Positions 6,782 through 14,488 of a stretch of DNA of 43,603 bases are shown one piece after another. The notes under the pieces were generated by a model. It was given only the letters and a program-made list of their open reading frames with translations, was not told the DNA's origin and did no database searches. The position numbers and the translations under genes were made by a program. The stretch comes from Chloroflexota bacterium. GTDB taxonomy: Bacteria; Chloroflexota; Dehalococcoidia; UBA1127; JACQUN01. The stretch covers positions 1-43,603 of the forward strand of contig JACQUN010000203.1 in assembly GCA_016210285.1 (NCBI GenBank), read 5' to 3'. Within the stretch, counting starts at the first letter, position 1, and each line of letters opens with the position of its first letter.

Positions 6782-7788
6782 GTGCGGAGGTGGTCCCAAC
6801 CGCCGTGGCGCACGGGCACCGGATAGCCCTCGCGGTCAAGCACAGAGACCTGACCGGGTGGCCCTGGCAGAATCTCCCCTATCACCGTGGCCCCCGGCGG
6901 CAGAAGTCTCAGAGCTTCATCCATGAGCGCAGGCGGAGCGGTAAAAACCAGCTCGTAGTCCTCGCCGCCGCCCAGGGCCAGCTCCAGGGCCTCCTGGGGG
7001 AAGGCGCGGCGCAGGGCAGGGTGGACTGGGACCTGCGGTGCAAGAAGCCGGGCACCCACCCTGCTGGCCAGGCAGAGCTTCGACAGGTCATCCACAAGCC
7101 CGTCGCTGATGTCCATGGCGCAGCGGACACCGCGCTGGGCCAGGATGCGACCTTGCGCGATGCGCGGCCTGGGCCGGAGGTGGGCCTCCCGAAGGGGCCG
7201 GGCTATCTCCTGGTCCAGCAAGCGGCCCTCCGCCAGCATCTTCAGCCCCCCGGCGGAGCCACCCACAGGGCCCGTGACCGCCACCCGGTCCCCGGCCCGG
7301 GCAGCGGAGCGGAGCAGCAAGGGGGCATCCGTGACCCCGGTAAGGCCGACCGTGATGAACGCCACCGGCGATCGGACGATGTCGCCGCCGATGATAGCCC
7401 CGCCGTACTCCCGGCAGGCCTCCAGCATCCCCCGGTACAGCTCATCTACCTCTTCCACCAAGACATCCAGGGGCAACCCCAGGGTGATGAGGGCGTACGC
7501 AGGCAGGCCGCCCATTGCAGCCACGTCACTCTGGTTGACCGCCATCGCCTTCCAGCCAAGCTCCCGCCACGTCGCGGTCTCAACGGTGAAGTGCACCCCC
7601 TGCACCAGGGTGTCCGTGGTAAAGAGCTCGACCGTCGCATCCATCTGCCAGGCAGCCGCATCGTCGCCGATGCCAACAAGGAGGCGCGGCGAAGAGGGCG
7701 CTGGTGCCGCTAGCCCAGACTCGGCGGAAGCCACCAGCCGGGCCAGCCGCTCGATGAGACGAAACTCGCCAAGCTCCCCTACCTTCAC
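6778..7788 (-). CDS. thiL: Thiamine-monophosphate kinase
   Basis: ThiL makes the cofactor thiamine pyrophosphate from thiamine monophosphate and ATP. Motifs: GIGDDAA, TTDTLVQGVHF, NQSDVAAMGG, GGDIVRSP and MDISDGL, all metal/ATP-binding elements of the PurM-like fold. Start choice: an ATG at 7795-7797 overlaps the -10 box TATAAT of a good promoter, so that codon would lie upstream of the RNA start. The GTG at 7786-7788, three codons later, coincides with the predicted RNA start and gives MKVGELGEFRLIERLA, a normal ThiL beginning; I infer a leaderless message. It heads the operon with tsaE, tsaB and ndk. No TPP riboswitch is visible. Confidence 0.93.
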   Translation of the reverse strand: MKVGELGEFRLIERLARLVASAESGLAAPAPSSPRLLVGIGDDAAAWQMDATVELFTTDTLVQGVHFTVETATWRELGWKAMAVNQSDVAAMGGLPAYALITLGLPLDVLVEEVDELYRGMLEACREYGGAIIGGDIVRSPVAFITVGLTGVTDAPLLLRSAARAGDRVAVTGPVGGSAGGLKMLAEGRLLDQEIARPLREAHLRPRPRIAQGRILAQRGVRCAMDISDGLVDDLSKLCLASRVGARLLAPQVPVHPALRRAFPQEALELALGGGEDYELVFTAPPALMDEALRLLPPGATVIGEILPGPPGQVSVLDREGYPVPVRHGGWDHLRT

Positions 7789-7795
7789 AGTGGGC

Positions 7796-7825
7796 ATTAT
7801 ACTGGCAGGTGGAACGGAACCTCAA
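7796..7825 (-). promoter_or_regulatory. Promoter of the thiL-tsaE-tsaB-ndk operon
   Basis: Minus strand: TTGAGG (7825-7820), 18 nt, TATAAT (7801-7796). The predicted start near 7788-7789 falls on a GTG codon of thiL. Confidence 0.65.
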
Positions 7826-7835
7826 GAAGGAACGC

Positions 7836-8588
7836 ATGGCAGGACAGGGAAGACCTCACCGGGCACTGATCCTCGGGGACATCCACAGCAACCTGGAGGC
7901 CTTCCAGGCCGTCCTCCAGGATGCCCGGGGCCACGGCGGCTTCGACGAGGTCTGGTGCCTGGGGGACACTGTGGGCTACGGGCCCGACCCCGGGCCCTGC
8001 ATCGAGCTGCTTCAGGCGCTCCCCCACCACACGGTGGCCGGCAACCACGACCTGGCGGCTATCGGGGCCGCCGACCTCCAGTGGTTCAACCCTCACGCCG
8101 CTGCCGCCGTTCGTTGGACTGCGGGCCAGCTCTCGCCAGGGCACCGCTCCTTCCTTGCGGGCCTCCCGCAGCGCCTGGAGAGGGGGCCCTTCACCCTGGT
8201 CCACGGCAGCCCACGGGACCCCATCTATGAGTACGTTGTCTCCCCGGAGGTCGCCGGGGCGTGCTTCGGCCTCTTCACCACGCCCTACTGCCTGGTGGGG
8301 CACTCCCACCTGCCATTCCTGTGCCTGGAAGCAGGGCACGGCGCCCAGTTCCTGGGGTTTCCTGAGGGCCAGGGGGTGCGGCTGCCAGAGGCCAGGCTCA
8401 TCATCAACCCCGGAGGAGTGGGGCAGCCCCGCGACGGAGACCCCAGGGCCAGCTATGTGCTCTTCGAGAGCGCTCCGGGGGATATCTTCCACTTCCGTGT
8501 GCCCTACGATGTCGCAGCTACCCAGGCCAAGATGCGCCGCCACGGCCTGCCGGAACACCTGGCCGCCCGCCTGAGCCAGGGCAGGTAG
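7836..8588 (+). CDS. Calcineurin-like metallophosphoesterase (YfcE/MJ0936 type)
   Basis: Dinuclear-metal phosphoesterase of about 250 residues with all five family blocks: GDIHSN, GDTVGYGPDP, AGNHD, LVHGSP and GHSH. Such enzymes hydrolyse phosphodiesters or phosphomonoesters; the natural substrate cannot be inferred. The C-terminal NPGGVGQPRDGDPRASYVLF block is typical of the group. Start: ATG at 7836 with AAGAAGG upstream; a GTG at 7809 would add nine residues but lacks a site. It converges on the 7-TM gene, whose stop is 18 nt away. Confidence 0.9.
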   Translation: MAGQGRPHRALILGDIHSNLEAFQAVLQDARGHGGFDEVWCLGDTVGYGPDPGPCIELLQALPHHTVAGNHDLAAIGAADLQWFNPHAAAAVRWTAGQLSPGHRSFLAGLPQRLERGPFTLVHGSPRDPIYEYVVSPEVAGACFGLFTTPYCLVGHSHLPFLCLEAGHGAQFLGFPEGQGVRLPEARLIINPGGVGQPRDGDPRASYVLFESAPGDIFHFRVPYDVAATQAKMRRHGLPEHLAARLSQGR

Positions 8589-8605
8589 GCGGGCTGCCAG
8601 GTATG

Positions 8606-9334
8606 CTACGCCGGCCCGGGCCGCCGCCGGAAGGGGACCCGGTACACCGAGAAGACCTCCCGGCTGCGCAGGAAGCCCACATAGATGACGACGATGCCGA
8701 TGAGCAGCGCCAGGGAGTGGGGCTGCGGCAGGTTGAACCGCTCCAGGGCACCGCCCGCAGCCGAAACCAGCGCGCCCACGGCAATCAGGATGTTGGAGAC
8801 CACACGATGGGGGGCGGCCCGTCGTAGCGCGAAGACGACTGCGCTGTACACCGCGCCGCCGATCAGGACGAGAGCGCCCGCGGAGTTCAGAAACGCCGTC
8901 AAGGCCCCTACGTAGGCAGGGTAGAGGCTCTCCCTGGTGTTCGGGTTTTGAGAGAGCAGCGGGCCACCCTCCAGAACCCCCACGTCGGCGCGCAGGGGTG
9001 TCGCCAGGGCCAGGGCCGCAGCCAGGAGCGTCAGAAGCAGCAGGACACCCAGGGTGATGTGGCCCGCCTTCGGAGAGAAAAGTAGATAGATGGTGCCCAT
9101 CCCCAGGTAGGCAGCCACCAGCATGGCCCCGGTGAGATACCACAGACGGAAGACCGCTTCGCTGGCCACGCCCGCCGACCAGAGGAGCTGGAGCAGGCTG
9201 GCGACCGTGTACAGGCCAAGGCCCACCGTCCACACAAGCTGGTAGGGCCGACGACGCTCCAGATACTGGTCCAGGACCGTCAGGGAAAAGACAAGGGCTA
9301 CCACGGTGGTGATGAGGGGAATCGCAATGCGCAT
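8606..9334 (-). CDS. Seven-transmembrane protein of unknown function
   Basis: The 242-residue protein has seven clear hydrophobic segments (about 3-21, 31-53, 62-86, 91-113, 139-169, 176-197, 206-222) and a short basic tail. Between segments 4 and 5 lies a polar loop (about 114-138). There is no signal peptide beyond the first segment and no recognised catalytic or transport motif. Start: ATG at 9332-9334 with GGAGG 8-9 nt upstream. It is divergent from the hydroxyacid dehydrogenase gene, with a palindrome (9373-9387) between. It may be a small membrane sensor or a structural membrane protein; I do not assign a function. Confidence 0.75.
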   Translation of the reverse strand: MRIAIPLITTVVALVFSLTVLDQYLERRRPYQLVWTVGLGLYTVASLLQLLWSAGVASEAVFRLWYLTGAMLVAAYLGMGTIYLLFSPKAGHITLGVLLLLTLLAAALALATPLRADVGVLEGGPLLSQNPNTRESLYPAYVGALTAFLNSAGALVLIGGAVYSAVVFALRRAAPHRVVSNILIAVGALVSAAGGALERFNLPQPHSLALLIGIVVIYVGFLRSREVFSVYRVPFRRRPGPA

Positions 9335-9372
9335 CCCTGAGCCTCCCTGCTGCACTTGGCCCTCCTCCCCGA

Positions 9373-9387
9373 TTCTAGCCGCTAGAA
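9373..9387. promoter_or_regulatory. Possible operator palindrome
   Basis: TTCTAG-CCG-CTAGAA, a perfect 6+3+6 palindrome in the divergent spacer between the 7-TM gene and the 2-hydroxyacid dehydrogenase. It has the size of a repressor half-site pair; no regulator gene lies next to it. Confidence 0.35.
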
Positions 9388-9434
9388 CTGGGAAGGGCAA
9401 CAGCCAGGGTTGCATGGCCCCCAGGGTATCGGCC

Positions 9435-9480
9435 TTGTAGGCCCAGCTAGCGGCTGCTATAATCCCGCTGCTATAATCCC
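9435..9480 (+). promoter_or_regulatory. Promoter with duplicated -10 box
   Basis: TTGTAG (9435-9440), 17 nt, TATAAT (9458-9463). The 14-bp unit gctgctataatccc is present twice in tandem (9453-9466, 9467-9480), giving a second identical -10 box at 9472-9477. Only the first has a fitting -35. Confidence 0.65.
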
Positions 9481-9508
9481 AGTGACTGCCAGGAGGCGCC
9501 AGCGGGTG

Positions 9509-10537
9509 ATGGAGCAGGTAACGGTATCCCTGGGATGGCCGGTCGAAGAGCGGCACCGAGAGCGCCTTCGGAGCATCTCTCCGGGCATCACCCTCTGGGA
9601 GATCGCACCCCTGATGCGCCGCGAGTACCGGGCGCGCCAGGGGGGTGGGAACCCTGGGGATCTGGCCGAGGCTCAGCAGGCCGTGGATGAGGCCCTGGCA
9701 GAGACCCACGTCCTGTTTACCCGTGACCTTCCCCAGAACCTCCTCCAACGCGCGCCTTGCCTGCGGTGGGTGCAGCTTTTCTCCGCGGGTGCGGACCACA
9801 CCCTCAGCCGGGAGCTGGTGGAGAGCCCGGTGGTCTTCACCGACGCCGGCGGCGTTGCCGCCCGGGCGGTGGCCGAGTTTGTGGTCATGGCGATGCTCGC
9901 CCACGTGAAGCAGTTGCCGCGGACCATCTCCCAGCAGGCGCAGCGCCAGTGGGACCGGCGCTCGCTCCTGCTCTCGGAGCTACGGGGCAAAGCAGTCGGC
10001 ATCCTGGGGCTGGGCAACATCGGCAGCGCAGTGGCGCACCTCTGCCGCGCTTTTGATATGGAGGTGCTGGCGACCCGCAGGTCGGCTACGGCCCGCCGCG
10101 AGCTGGTGGGTGACGTGGACACCCTGTATCCACCCTCAGAGCTGGTGGACCTCCTCGCCCGCAGCGACTTCATCGTCCTCTCCCTGCCCCTTACCCCAGC
10201 GACCCACGGCCTTATCGGGGAGCGTGAGCTGCGCGTCATGAAACCCACGGCCTACCTGATCAACGTGGGCCGCGGCGCCCTGGTGGACGAGCAGGCGCTG
10301 CTCGGGGCCCTCAAGAGCGGGCGCATGGGCGGGGCCGCCCTGGACGTCTTCCAGCAGGAGCCCCTCCCGCCTGAGAGCGAGCTCTGGGGGCTGCCGAACG
10401 TCCTGGTGAGCCCCCACACTGCTGGCAACATCGCCAACTATGTTGACCGACTGATAGACATGTTCTGCGTGAACCTGGAACGATTCCTGGCCGGGGAGCA
10501 ATTGCTCAACATGGTGGACAAGGAGACGGGCTACTAG
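9509..10537 (+). CDS. D-2-hydroxyacid dehydrogenase (NAD-dependent)
   Basis: NAD(P)-dependent oxidoreductase that interconverts 2-hydroxyacids and 2-oxoacids, or a related substrate. The 342-residue protein has a catalytic-domain start (TVSLGWPVEERHRERL), the Rossmann loop GILGLGNIGSAVA, the substrate/arginine block INVGRGALVDEQALLGAL, and the catalytic acid-histidine pair in LDVFQQEPLPPES and VSPHTAGN. ATG at 9509; the adjacent GTG at 9506 is 9 nt from AGGAGG and may be the true start. A small tautomerase follows after 32 nt. The pair suggests handling of a 2-oxoacid or enol, but the substrate is unknown. Confidence 0.9.
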   Translation: MEQVTVSLGWPVEERHRERLRSISPGITLWEIAPLMRREYRARQGGGNPGDLAEAQQAVDEALAETHVLFTRDLPQNLLQRAPCLRWVQLFSAGADHTLSRELVESPVVFTDAGGVAARAVAEFVVMAMLAHVKQLPRTISQQAQRQWDRRSLLLSELRGKAVGILGLGNIGSAVAHLCRAFDMEVLATRRSATARRELVGDVDTLYPPSELVDLLARSDFIVLSLPLTPATHGLIGERELRVMKPTAYLINVGRGALVDEQALLGALKSGRMGGAALDVFQQEPLPPESELWGLPNVLVSPHTAGNIANYVDRLIDMFCVNLERFLAGEQLLNMVDKETGY

Positions 10538-10569
10538 AGACCCCAGTACCATGCCCTGGGAGGTGCAGC

Positions 10570-10770
10570 ATGCCCATCGTGCGCGTCGAGATGTGGCCGG
10601 GCAGAACCCATGCCCAGAAGGCAGAGCTGGCGCGCGTGATCACCGAGGCCATAGTCACCATCGCCCACACCACTCCTGAGGCGGTCCTTGTCGTCTTCGA
10701 AGACATCGACAAGGGGAACTGGGCTCAGGGGGGAGTCCTGGCCTCCGGGCCAGCCAAGAGACCTGGCTGA
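10570..10770 (+). CDS. 4-oxalocrotonate tautomerase family protein
   Basis: The 66-residue protein begins MPIVRVEMWPGRTHAQK; removal of Met exposes Pro1, the general base of this family. The rest (ELARVITEAIVTIAHTTPEAVLVVFEDI and the C-terminal GNWAQGG) matches small tautomerases that assemble as hexamers. The ATG at 10570 has GGGAGGTG upstream. It is probably co-transcribed with the hydroxyacid dehydrogenase; both may act on enol/oxo acids. The substrate is not determinable. Confidence 0.88.
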   Translation: MPIVRVEMWPGRTHAQKAELARVITEAIVTIAHTTPEAVLVVFEDIDKGNWAQGGVLASGPAKRPG

Positions 10771-11208
10771 GGACTCGGGGATACTGGGGGTGGGGGTGAA
10801 CTGGCCTGGGTGCCTCTCCCTCGCGCCGGAGGAGGCGCACGCCACCCAGCCGTGGGGCACTGGGCCAGGGTCTTTTACAGAGCCTTGAACGGTGAGCTAA
10901 ACTATGCCCTGTCATTCTTGAGGAGCGCAGCGACGAAGAATCTGGGGTGAGGCTGTCCCCAACCCCGCCAGATTCTTCGCTGCGCTCAGAATGACACCCA
11001 CCAGTCCAGGCTGACCAATGGAAACGTTTAGATCGCTATGCATGGCTCTGTAAAAGACCCTGATCTTGACACCCCCGTATGAGGAGAGTAGGCTAGGCTG
11101 CTGCCAGGGACCGGACATCCGCCCCTGCACCGTGTTCCTGTGGCCCCAGGCCACACCTTTGCGAGTGGTAGATGTAAGCGCCAGGTAAAAACGACGCAGG
11201 AGGAAGAG
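10771..11208. other. 438-nt intergenic region with repeats
   Basis: No gene is seen. It is dominated by a nested inverted-repeat element (10866-11062). A weak promoter candidate for the downstream lipoprotein gene lies at 11066-11094: TTGACA, 17 nt, TAGGCT. It abuts the right arm of the repeat, so the element may have brought the -35 close to the gene. Confidence 0.55.
10866..11062. repeat. Nested inverted-repeat element
   Basis: The outer arms are a perfect 19-bp inverted repeat, cagggtcttttacagagcc at 10866-10884 and its complement at 11044-11062. Inside it, 10910-10996 is a second, imperfect palindrome starting tgtcattcttgag and ending agaatgaca. The 197-bp whole looks like a MITE into which, or around which, a second palindromic repeat has been placed. 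No ORF. Confidence 0.7.
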
Positions 11209-13086
11209 ATGTTCTGGAAGCGAAGCGCGGCAGTGTTCACGCTGCTCGGTCTCCTGATAGTGCTGCTTCTGCTGGCCGCGTGTACCAGGCAACCGGCCAA
11301 GGAAGCCCCGAAAGCCCCGCAGCCGGCCGCCCCCGCACCCGCGGTCCAGACGCCGAGAGCGCCGGCCCCGACGCCCAGCGGGCCGGCTGAGTACACGTCA
11401 CTGATTGGCAAGTTGGAGTGTCCCCTTTGCGAGCCAGGGCTGGAGAAGGACCACCCGAACCTGGCCAAGTACCACTGGAGCAAGCTCCCCAGGCCCATCC
11501 CCAGCGTGAAGTATGGTGGCACCCTGCGCCTGGACCTGCGCTATGACCCGGTGGCCAACTGGGACGCCGCAACAGGCTCGGTAGGGACCTTTGTCCAGTA
11601 CGGCCTGGCCCTGAGCAAGACCATCGCTCACGACATGAGCCTGGAGACCATGTTCGCCACCAATGGCGACAGCAACTTCAACGTCTACTCCTTCTGTGAC
11701 CTGTGCGAGACCTGGAAATATGAGGGCCCGTCCAAGATCGTCATGACCCTCAAAAAGGGCGTGAAGTGGCACAACATTCCGCCCGTCAACGGCCGGGAGT
11801 TCATCGCCGATGACGTGAAGTTCGCATATGAGCAGTTCCGGGACCCCAAGTACCTGCAGCAGAACGCCCTCTTCCAGGACGTGGCCAGCATTGAGACCCC
11901 TGACAAGTATACGGTCATCCTCAACCTGAAGGGGCCCAACGTGGGGTTCGTCGCCAGCCTCACGCACCCCATCTACTCCATCTGGTCCCGCGAGGCCTTT
12001 GAAAAGGAAGGCGGTCTGCGGAAAGGCCCGCCCATCGGCACCGGCCCCTTCATGCTGGACCAAGAGATTCCGCAGAACAAGCTAACCTGGAAGAAGAACC
12101 CGGACTACTACCGCAAGGATATGTTCGGGAACAAGCTTCCTTACCTGGACCGGGTTGAGATGATCTTCATGCCAGACCCGGCCACGCTGACCGCTGCGTG
12201 GAGGACTGGCCAGGTAGACCAGATCACCACCCCCACCTGGGACTTGGTGGAAGATATCATGCGGACCGATGAGTCTGGCAAGACCGCTTTCCTACGCGTG
12301 ATGCAGTACCCCACAACTGGGCAGTGGTACTTTGAGATGCAACTGCGGGAGCCGCCTTTCAACGATGTGAAGGTTAGGCGGGCTCTCTCCATGGCTTTGG
12401 ACCGACCCAAGATGATCATTCTTGTGGCGAAGGCAGGCCATTGCTCCTATGGTGTGGCCTCTATCTGGGTAGGCTGGGGTGGACGACCTCCAGGGTGCGA
12501 CCAGCTAGGGCCATGGTACAAATATAATCCTGCGCAGGCCAAGGCACTTCTGAAGGAGGCAGGGTTTGATGAGGCGAACCCCCTGAAGTTTACCCTGCAC
12601 ACCTCTACTGACAGCTTCTACGTCCGGCAGCGGGGCATGGCTGAAGCGGCACAGCAGATGTGGAAGGATATAGGGGTTGAAGCAACAATCCGAACCTACA
12701 ACGTGACTGAGCTCCAGTCCTTGCGCTTCGGGAAGAAGTATCAGGGGATCCTCGGCGGCGTCTTCCCGCCTGCAGGCCTTGACCTGGACCCGCAGGTGTT
12801 CTTCATCCACTCCAAGACCGCTGCGAACTTTGCCGGCGTCAACGACCCGGTGCTAGACCAACTGGCCGAGGCCCAGCGCCGGGAGCTGGATAATGCTAAG
12901 CGAGTGGAAATCGCCAAGCAGTTCGCAGCGCGGGAGCTGGACCAGGTCTCGCGCATGTGGGCCGTGATCGGCTACTACGCTGAATGGACAAAGCCCTACG
13001 TCCGCAACTGGGTGAGCCACGAACTCAGCCAGTTCATGTGGGGCTACGGCTCTCACAACATCGCAACGGTCTGGCTGGACAAGTAG
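11209..13086 (+). CDS. Solute-binding lipoprotein of ABC transporter (family 5, peptide/nickel type)
   Basis: Extracytoplasmic binding protein tethered to the membrane. The 625-residue protein has a lipoprotein signal (FWKRSAAVFTLLGLLIVLLLLAAC, lipobox LAAC), a Pro/Ala-rich linker (about 28-65), then a family-5 body (GGTLRLDLRYDP, MTLKKGVKWHNIPPVNGREFIADDVKFAYEQF, GTGPFMLDQ, VRRALSMALDRPKMI). Two unusual CxxC pairs, ECPLCEPG and FCDLCETW, sit in the N-terminal half. Start: ATG at 11209 with AGGAGG 5 nt upstream, not the upstream in-frame codons. No permease or ATPase genes are adjacent. It is followed by a peptidase-like gene and three oxidoreductase genes, so the ligand may be their substrate. 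Confidence 0.9.
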   Translation: MFWKRSAAVFTLLGLLIVLLLLAACTRQPAKEAPKAPQPAAPAPAVQTPRAPAPTPSGPAEYTSLIGKLECPLCEPGLEKDHPNLAKYHWSKLPRPIPSVKYGGTLRLDLRYDPVANWDAATGSVGTFVQYGLALSKTIAHDMSLETMFATNGDSNFNVYSFCDLCETWKYEGPSKIVMTLKKGVKWHNIPPVNGREFIADDVKFAYEQFRDPKYLQQNALFQDVASIETPDKYTVILNLKGPNVGFVASLTHPIYSIWSREAFEKEGGLRKGPPIGTGPFMLDQEIPQNKLTWKKNPDYYRKDMFGNKLPYLDRVEMIFMPDPATLTAAWRTGQVDQITTPTWDLVEDIMRTDESGKTAFLRVMQYPTTGQWYFEMQLREPPFNDVKVRRALSMALDRPKMIILVAKAGHCSYGVASIWVGWGGRPPGCDQLGPWYKYNPAQAKALLKEAGFDEANPLKFTLHTSTDSFYVRQRGMAEAAQQMWKDIGVEATIRTYNVTELQSLRFGKKYQGILGGVFPPAGLDLDPQVFFIHSKTAANFAGVNDPVLDQLAEAQRRELDNAKRVEIAKQFAARELDQVSRMWAVIGYYAEWTKPYVRNWVSHELSQFMWGYGSHNIATVWLDK

Positions 13087-13125
13087 CACCTTAGTGATAG
13101 AACAGAAAGCGTAGGGATACGCCTA

Positions 13126-13170
13126 GAGAGGCCGAGCAGCGGAAGTGGCCCACCTGCTGCTCGGCCTCTC
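13126..13170 (+). terminator. Strong intercistronic hairpin
   Basis: A perfect 15-bp stem (gagaggccgagcagc and its complement) with a 15-nt loop, between the lipoprotein gene and the M24 gene. There is no U-tract. It may partly terminate or stabilise the upstream message, as often seen after a highly expressed binding protein. Confidence 0.6.
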
Positions 13171-13207
13171 ACAGTGGCTGTGCCTGGAAGAAAAGGAGAG
13201 CAGGCCC

Positions 13208-14428
13208 GTGTATCTCAACCAAGAGCGCGCCCTCCAGATCATGGAGCGGAACAACCTGGACGGTCTCGTTGCAATCACCCGCCCCAATGTGGCCTACGCA
13301 GCCAACCTCCACACTGGGATGGGCAGGTTTGATGCCTCCGCCATCCTCCCTCGTTCACCCAACCTCCACCCGATCCTCCTGGTAGGGCACATGGCCCTGG
13401 TCTCCCTGGCAGCGAACCCCACGTGGATTCAAAACATCCGCACGTATGAGCAGCCCCACTTCAAGAATGTGTTCCCCCAGCCAGGCGGTCCCTACGAGAA
13501 TCGCTGGCCTACCCCGCCAGCCGTAGAGGGTGAGCTTCGGCGCCTCCTAAATGACGCCCGCAGCACCTCCACTTACGATGGCATAGAGGCTCTAGCGCGC
13601 TGCCTGCGGGACGCGGGCCTGGAGAAGGGCCGGCTGGGCTTTGACGACCTCCACCTGGCCCATGCCCTGAAAGAGCGGTACCTCCCCGACCTTCGTCCTG
13701 TGCCAGCCAGGGATACGTTCTTACAAATCCGCCTGGTCAAGACCCCCGACGAAGTCCAGGTCATGCGTGAGGCGGCCAAGGTGAACCAGGAGTCGTTCCA
13801 GGAGGCATTCAGCCAGGCCCGAGAGGGGGCTGACCTGGCCGACATATCCCTTGCCTTCCGAGTGGCCCTGGCAAAGCGCGGCGCTCTTCCAGCTATGGGC
13901 TACGTCGGGAAGGGGTTCCTCACCGGCCCAGCCGAGATGGGCCTAGGGGAGGCTTTACACCGCCGCCTTAAGAAAGGCGATGTGCAGCACTGCGACGGCG
14001 TCGGCCGCTACAAAGCCTATCATAGCGACATAGGCAGGACCATTGTTGTGGGGCAGCCCAGCAAGCGGCAGGTGGCCTTGCACAAGCTGGTGCTCGCAGC
14101 CTTTGCCAGGCTGGACGCGGTGATGAAGCCGGGATTCCGGACCAGCGACATCTACCGAATTATCCCGGAGACCGTTGCCCGCGAGGGAGGCGATGTCAAC
14201 CGGTTGGCCATCTACTGCCACTCCCTGGGCCTGGACAGCTTTGAGTTCCCCCATCATCAGCACGAGGAGGGCTTTGTCCTGGAGCCCAACGTGTGCTTCT
14301 GCATCTACATCGCCTATTGGGCACCAGAGGATGGCGGCACATTTCACGTGGAAGACCAGTTCCTGGTCACCGACCGCGGGTGCCAGAGCTTCTATACGAT
14401 GTCTCGGGACCTGGTTGCTGTGTCGTGA
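13208..14428 (+). CDS. M24 (creatinase/Xaa-Pro peptidase-fold) protein
   Basis: Pita-bread fold protein of 406 residues: an N-terminal creatinase-type domain (about 1-175) and a C-terminal M24 domain. Recognisable metal-site blocks are HCDGVGRYKAYHSDIGRT (two Asp), the His in YCHSLGLDSFEFP, and the final Glu in HVEDQFLVT. The glutamate normally found in the iEP motif appears to be Tyr (FCIYIAYW), so one of the five ligands is missing. Metal-free or altered chemistry (creatinase- or lyase-like) is possible. Start: GTG at 13208 with AAGGAG upstream, giving MYLNQERALQIMERNNLDGL; a GTG at 13145 would lie inside the hairpin. The gene follows the binding-protein gene and precedes the GMC oxidoreductase. 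Confidence 0.85.
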   Translation: MYLNQERALQIMERNNLDGLVAITRPNVAYAANLHTGMGRFDASAILPRSPNLHPILLVGHMALVSLAANPTWIQNIRTYEQPHFKNVFPQPGGPYENRWPTPPAVEGELRRLLNDARSTSTYDGIEALARCLRDAGLEKGRLGFDDLHLAHALKERYLPDLRPVPARDTFLQIRLVKTPDEVQVMREAAKVNQESFQEAFSQAREGADLADISLAFRVALAKRGALPAMGYVGKGFLTGPAEMGLGEALHRRLKKGDVQHCDGVGRYKAYHSDIGRTIVVGQPSKRQVALHKLVLAAFARLDAVMKPGFRTSDIYRIIPETVAREGGDVNRLAIYCHSLGLDSFEFPHHQHEEGFVLEPNVCFCIYIAYWAPEDGGTFHVEDQFLVTDRGCQSFYTMSRDLVAVS

Positions 14429-14488
14429 AGGACCAATCCTTCCTGGCTTTGAGCAGGGCCACACAGGCCCTGTGACAGGAGAGAGCAC

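Noticed and set aside
7796..7825. TPP riboswitch upstream of thiL
   Set aside because: The predicted RNA starts at the thiL codon itself, leaving no room for a riboswitch.
7109..8230. Long plus-strand ORF of 373 codons across thiL and the phosphoesterase
   Set aside because: It is antisense to thiL and out of frame with the phosphoesterase; the protein is Arg/Ser/Pro-rich without any family, as expected from high-GC shadow frames.
9453..9480. Tandem repeat as a CRISPR-like array
   Set aside because: There are only two contiguous 14-bp copies with no spacers; no cas genes exist in the window.
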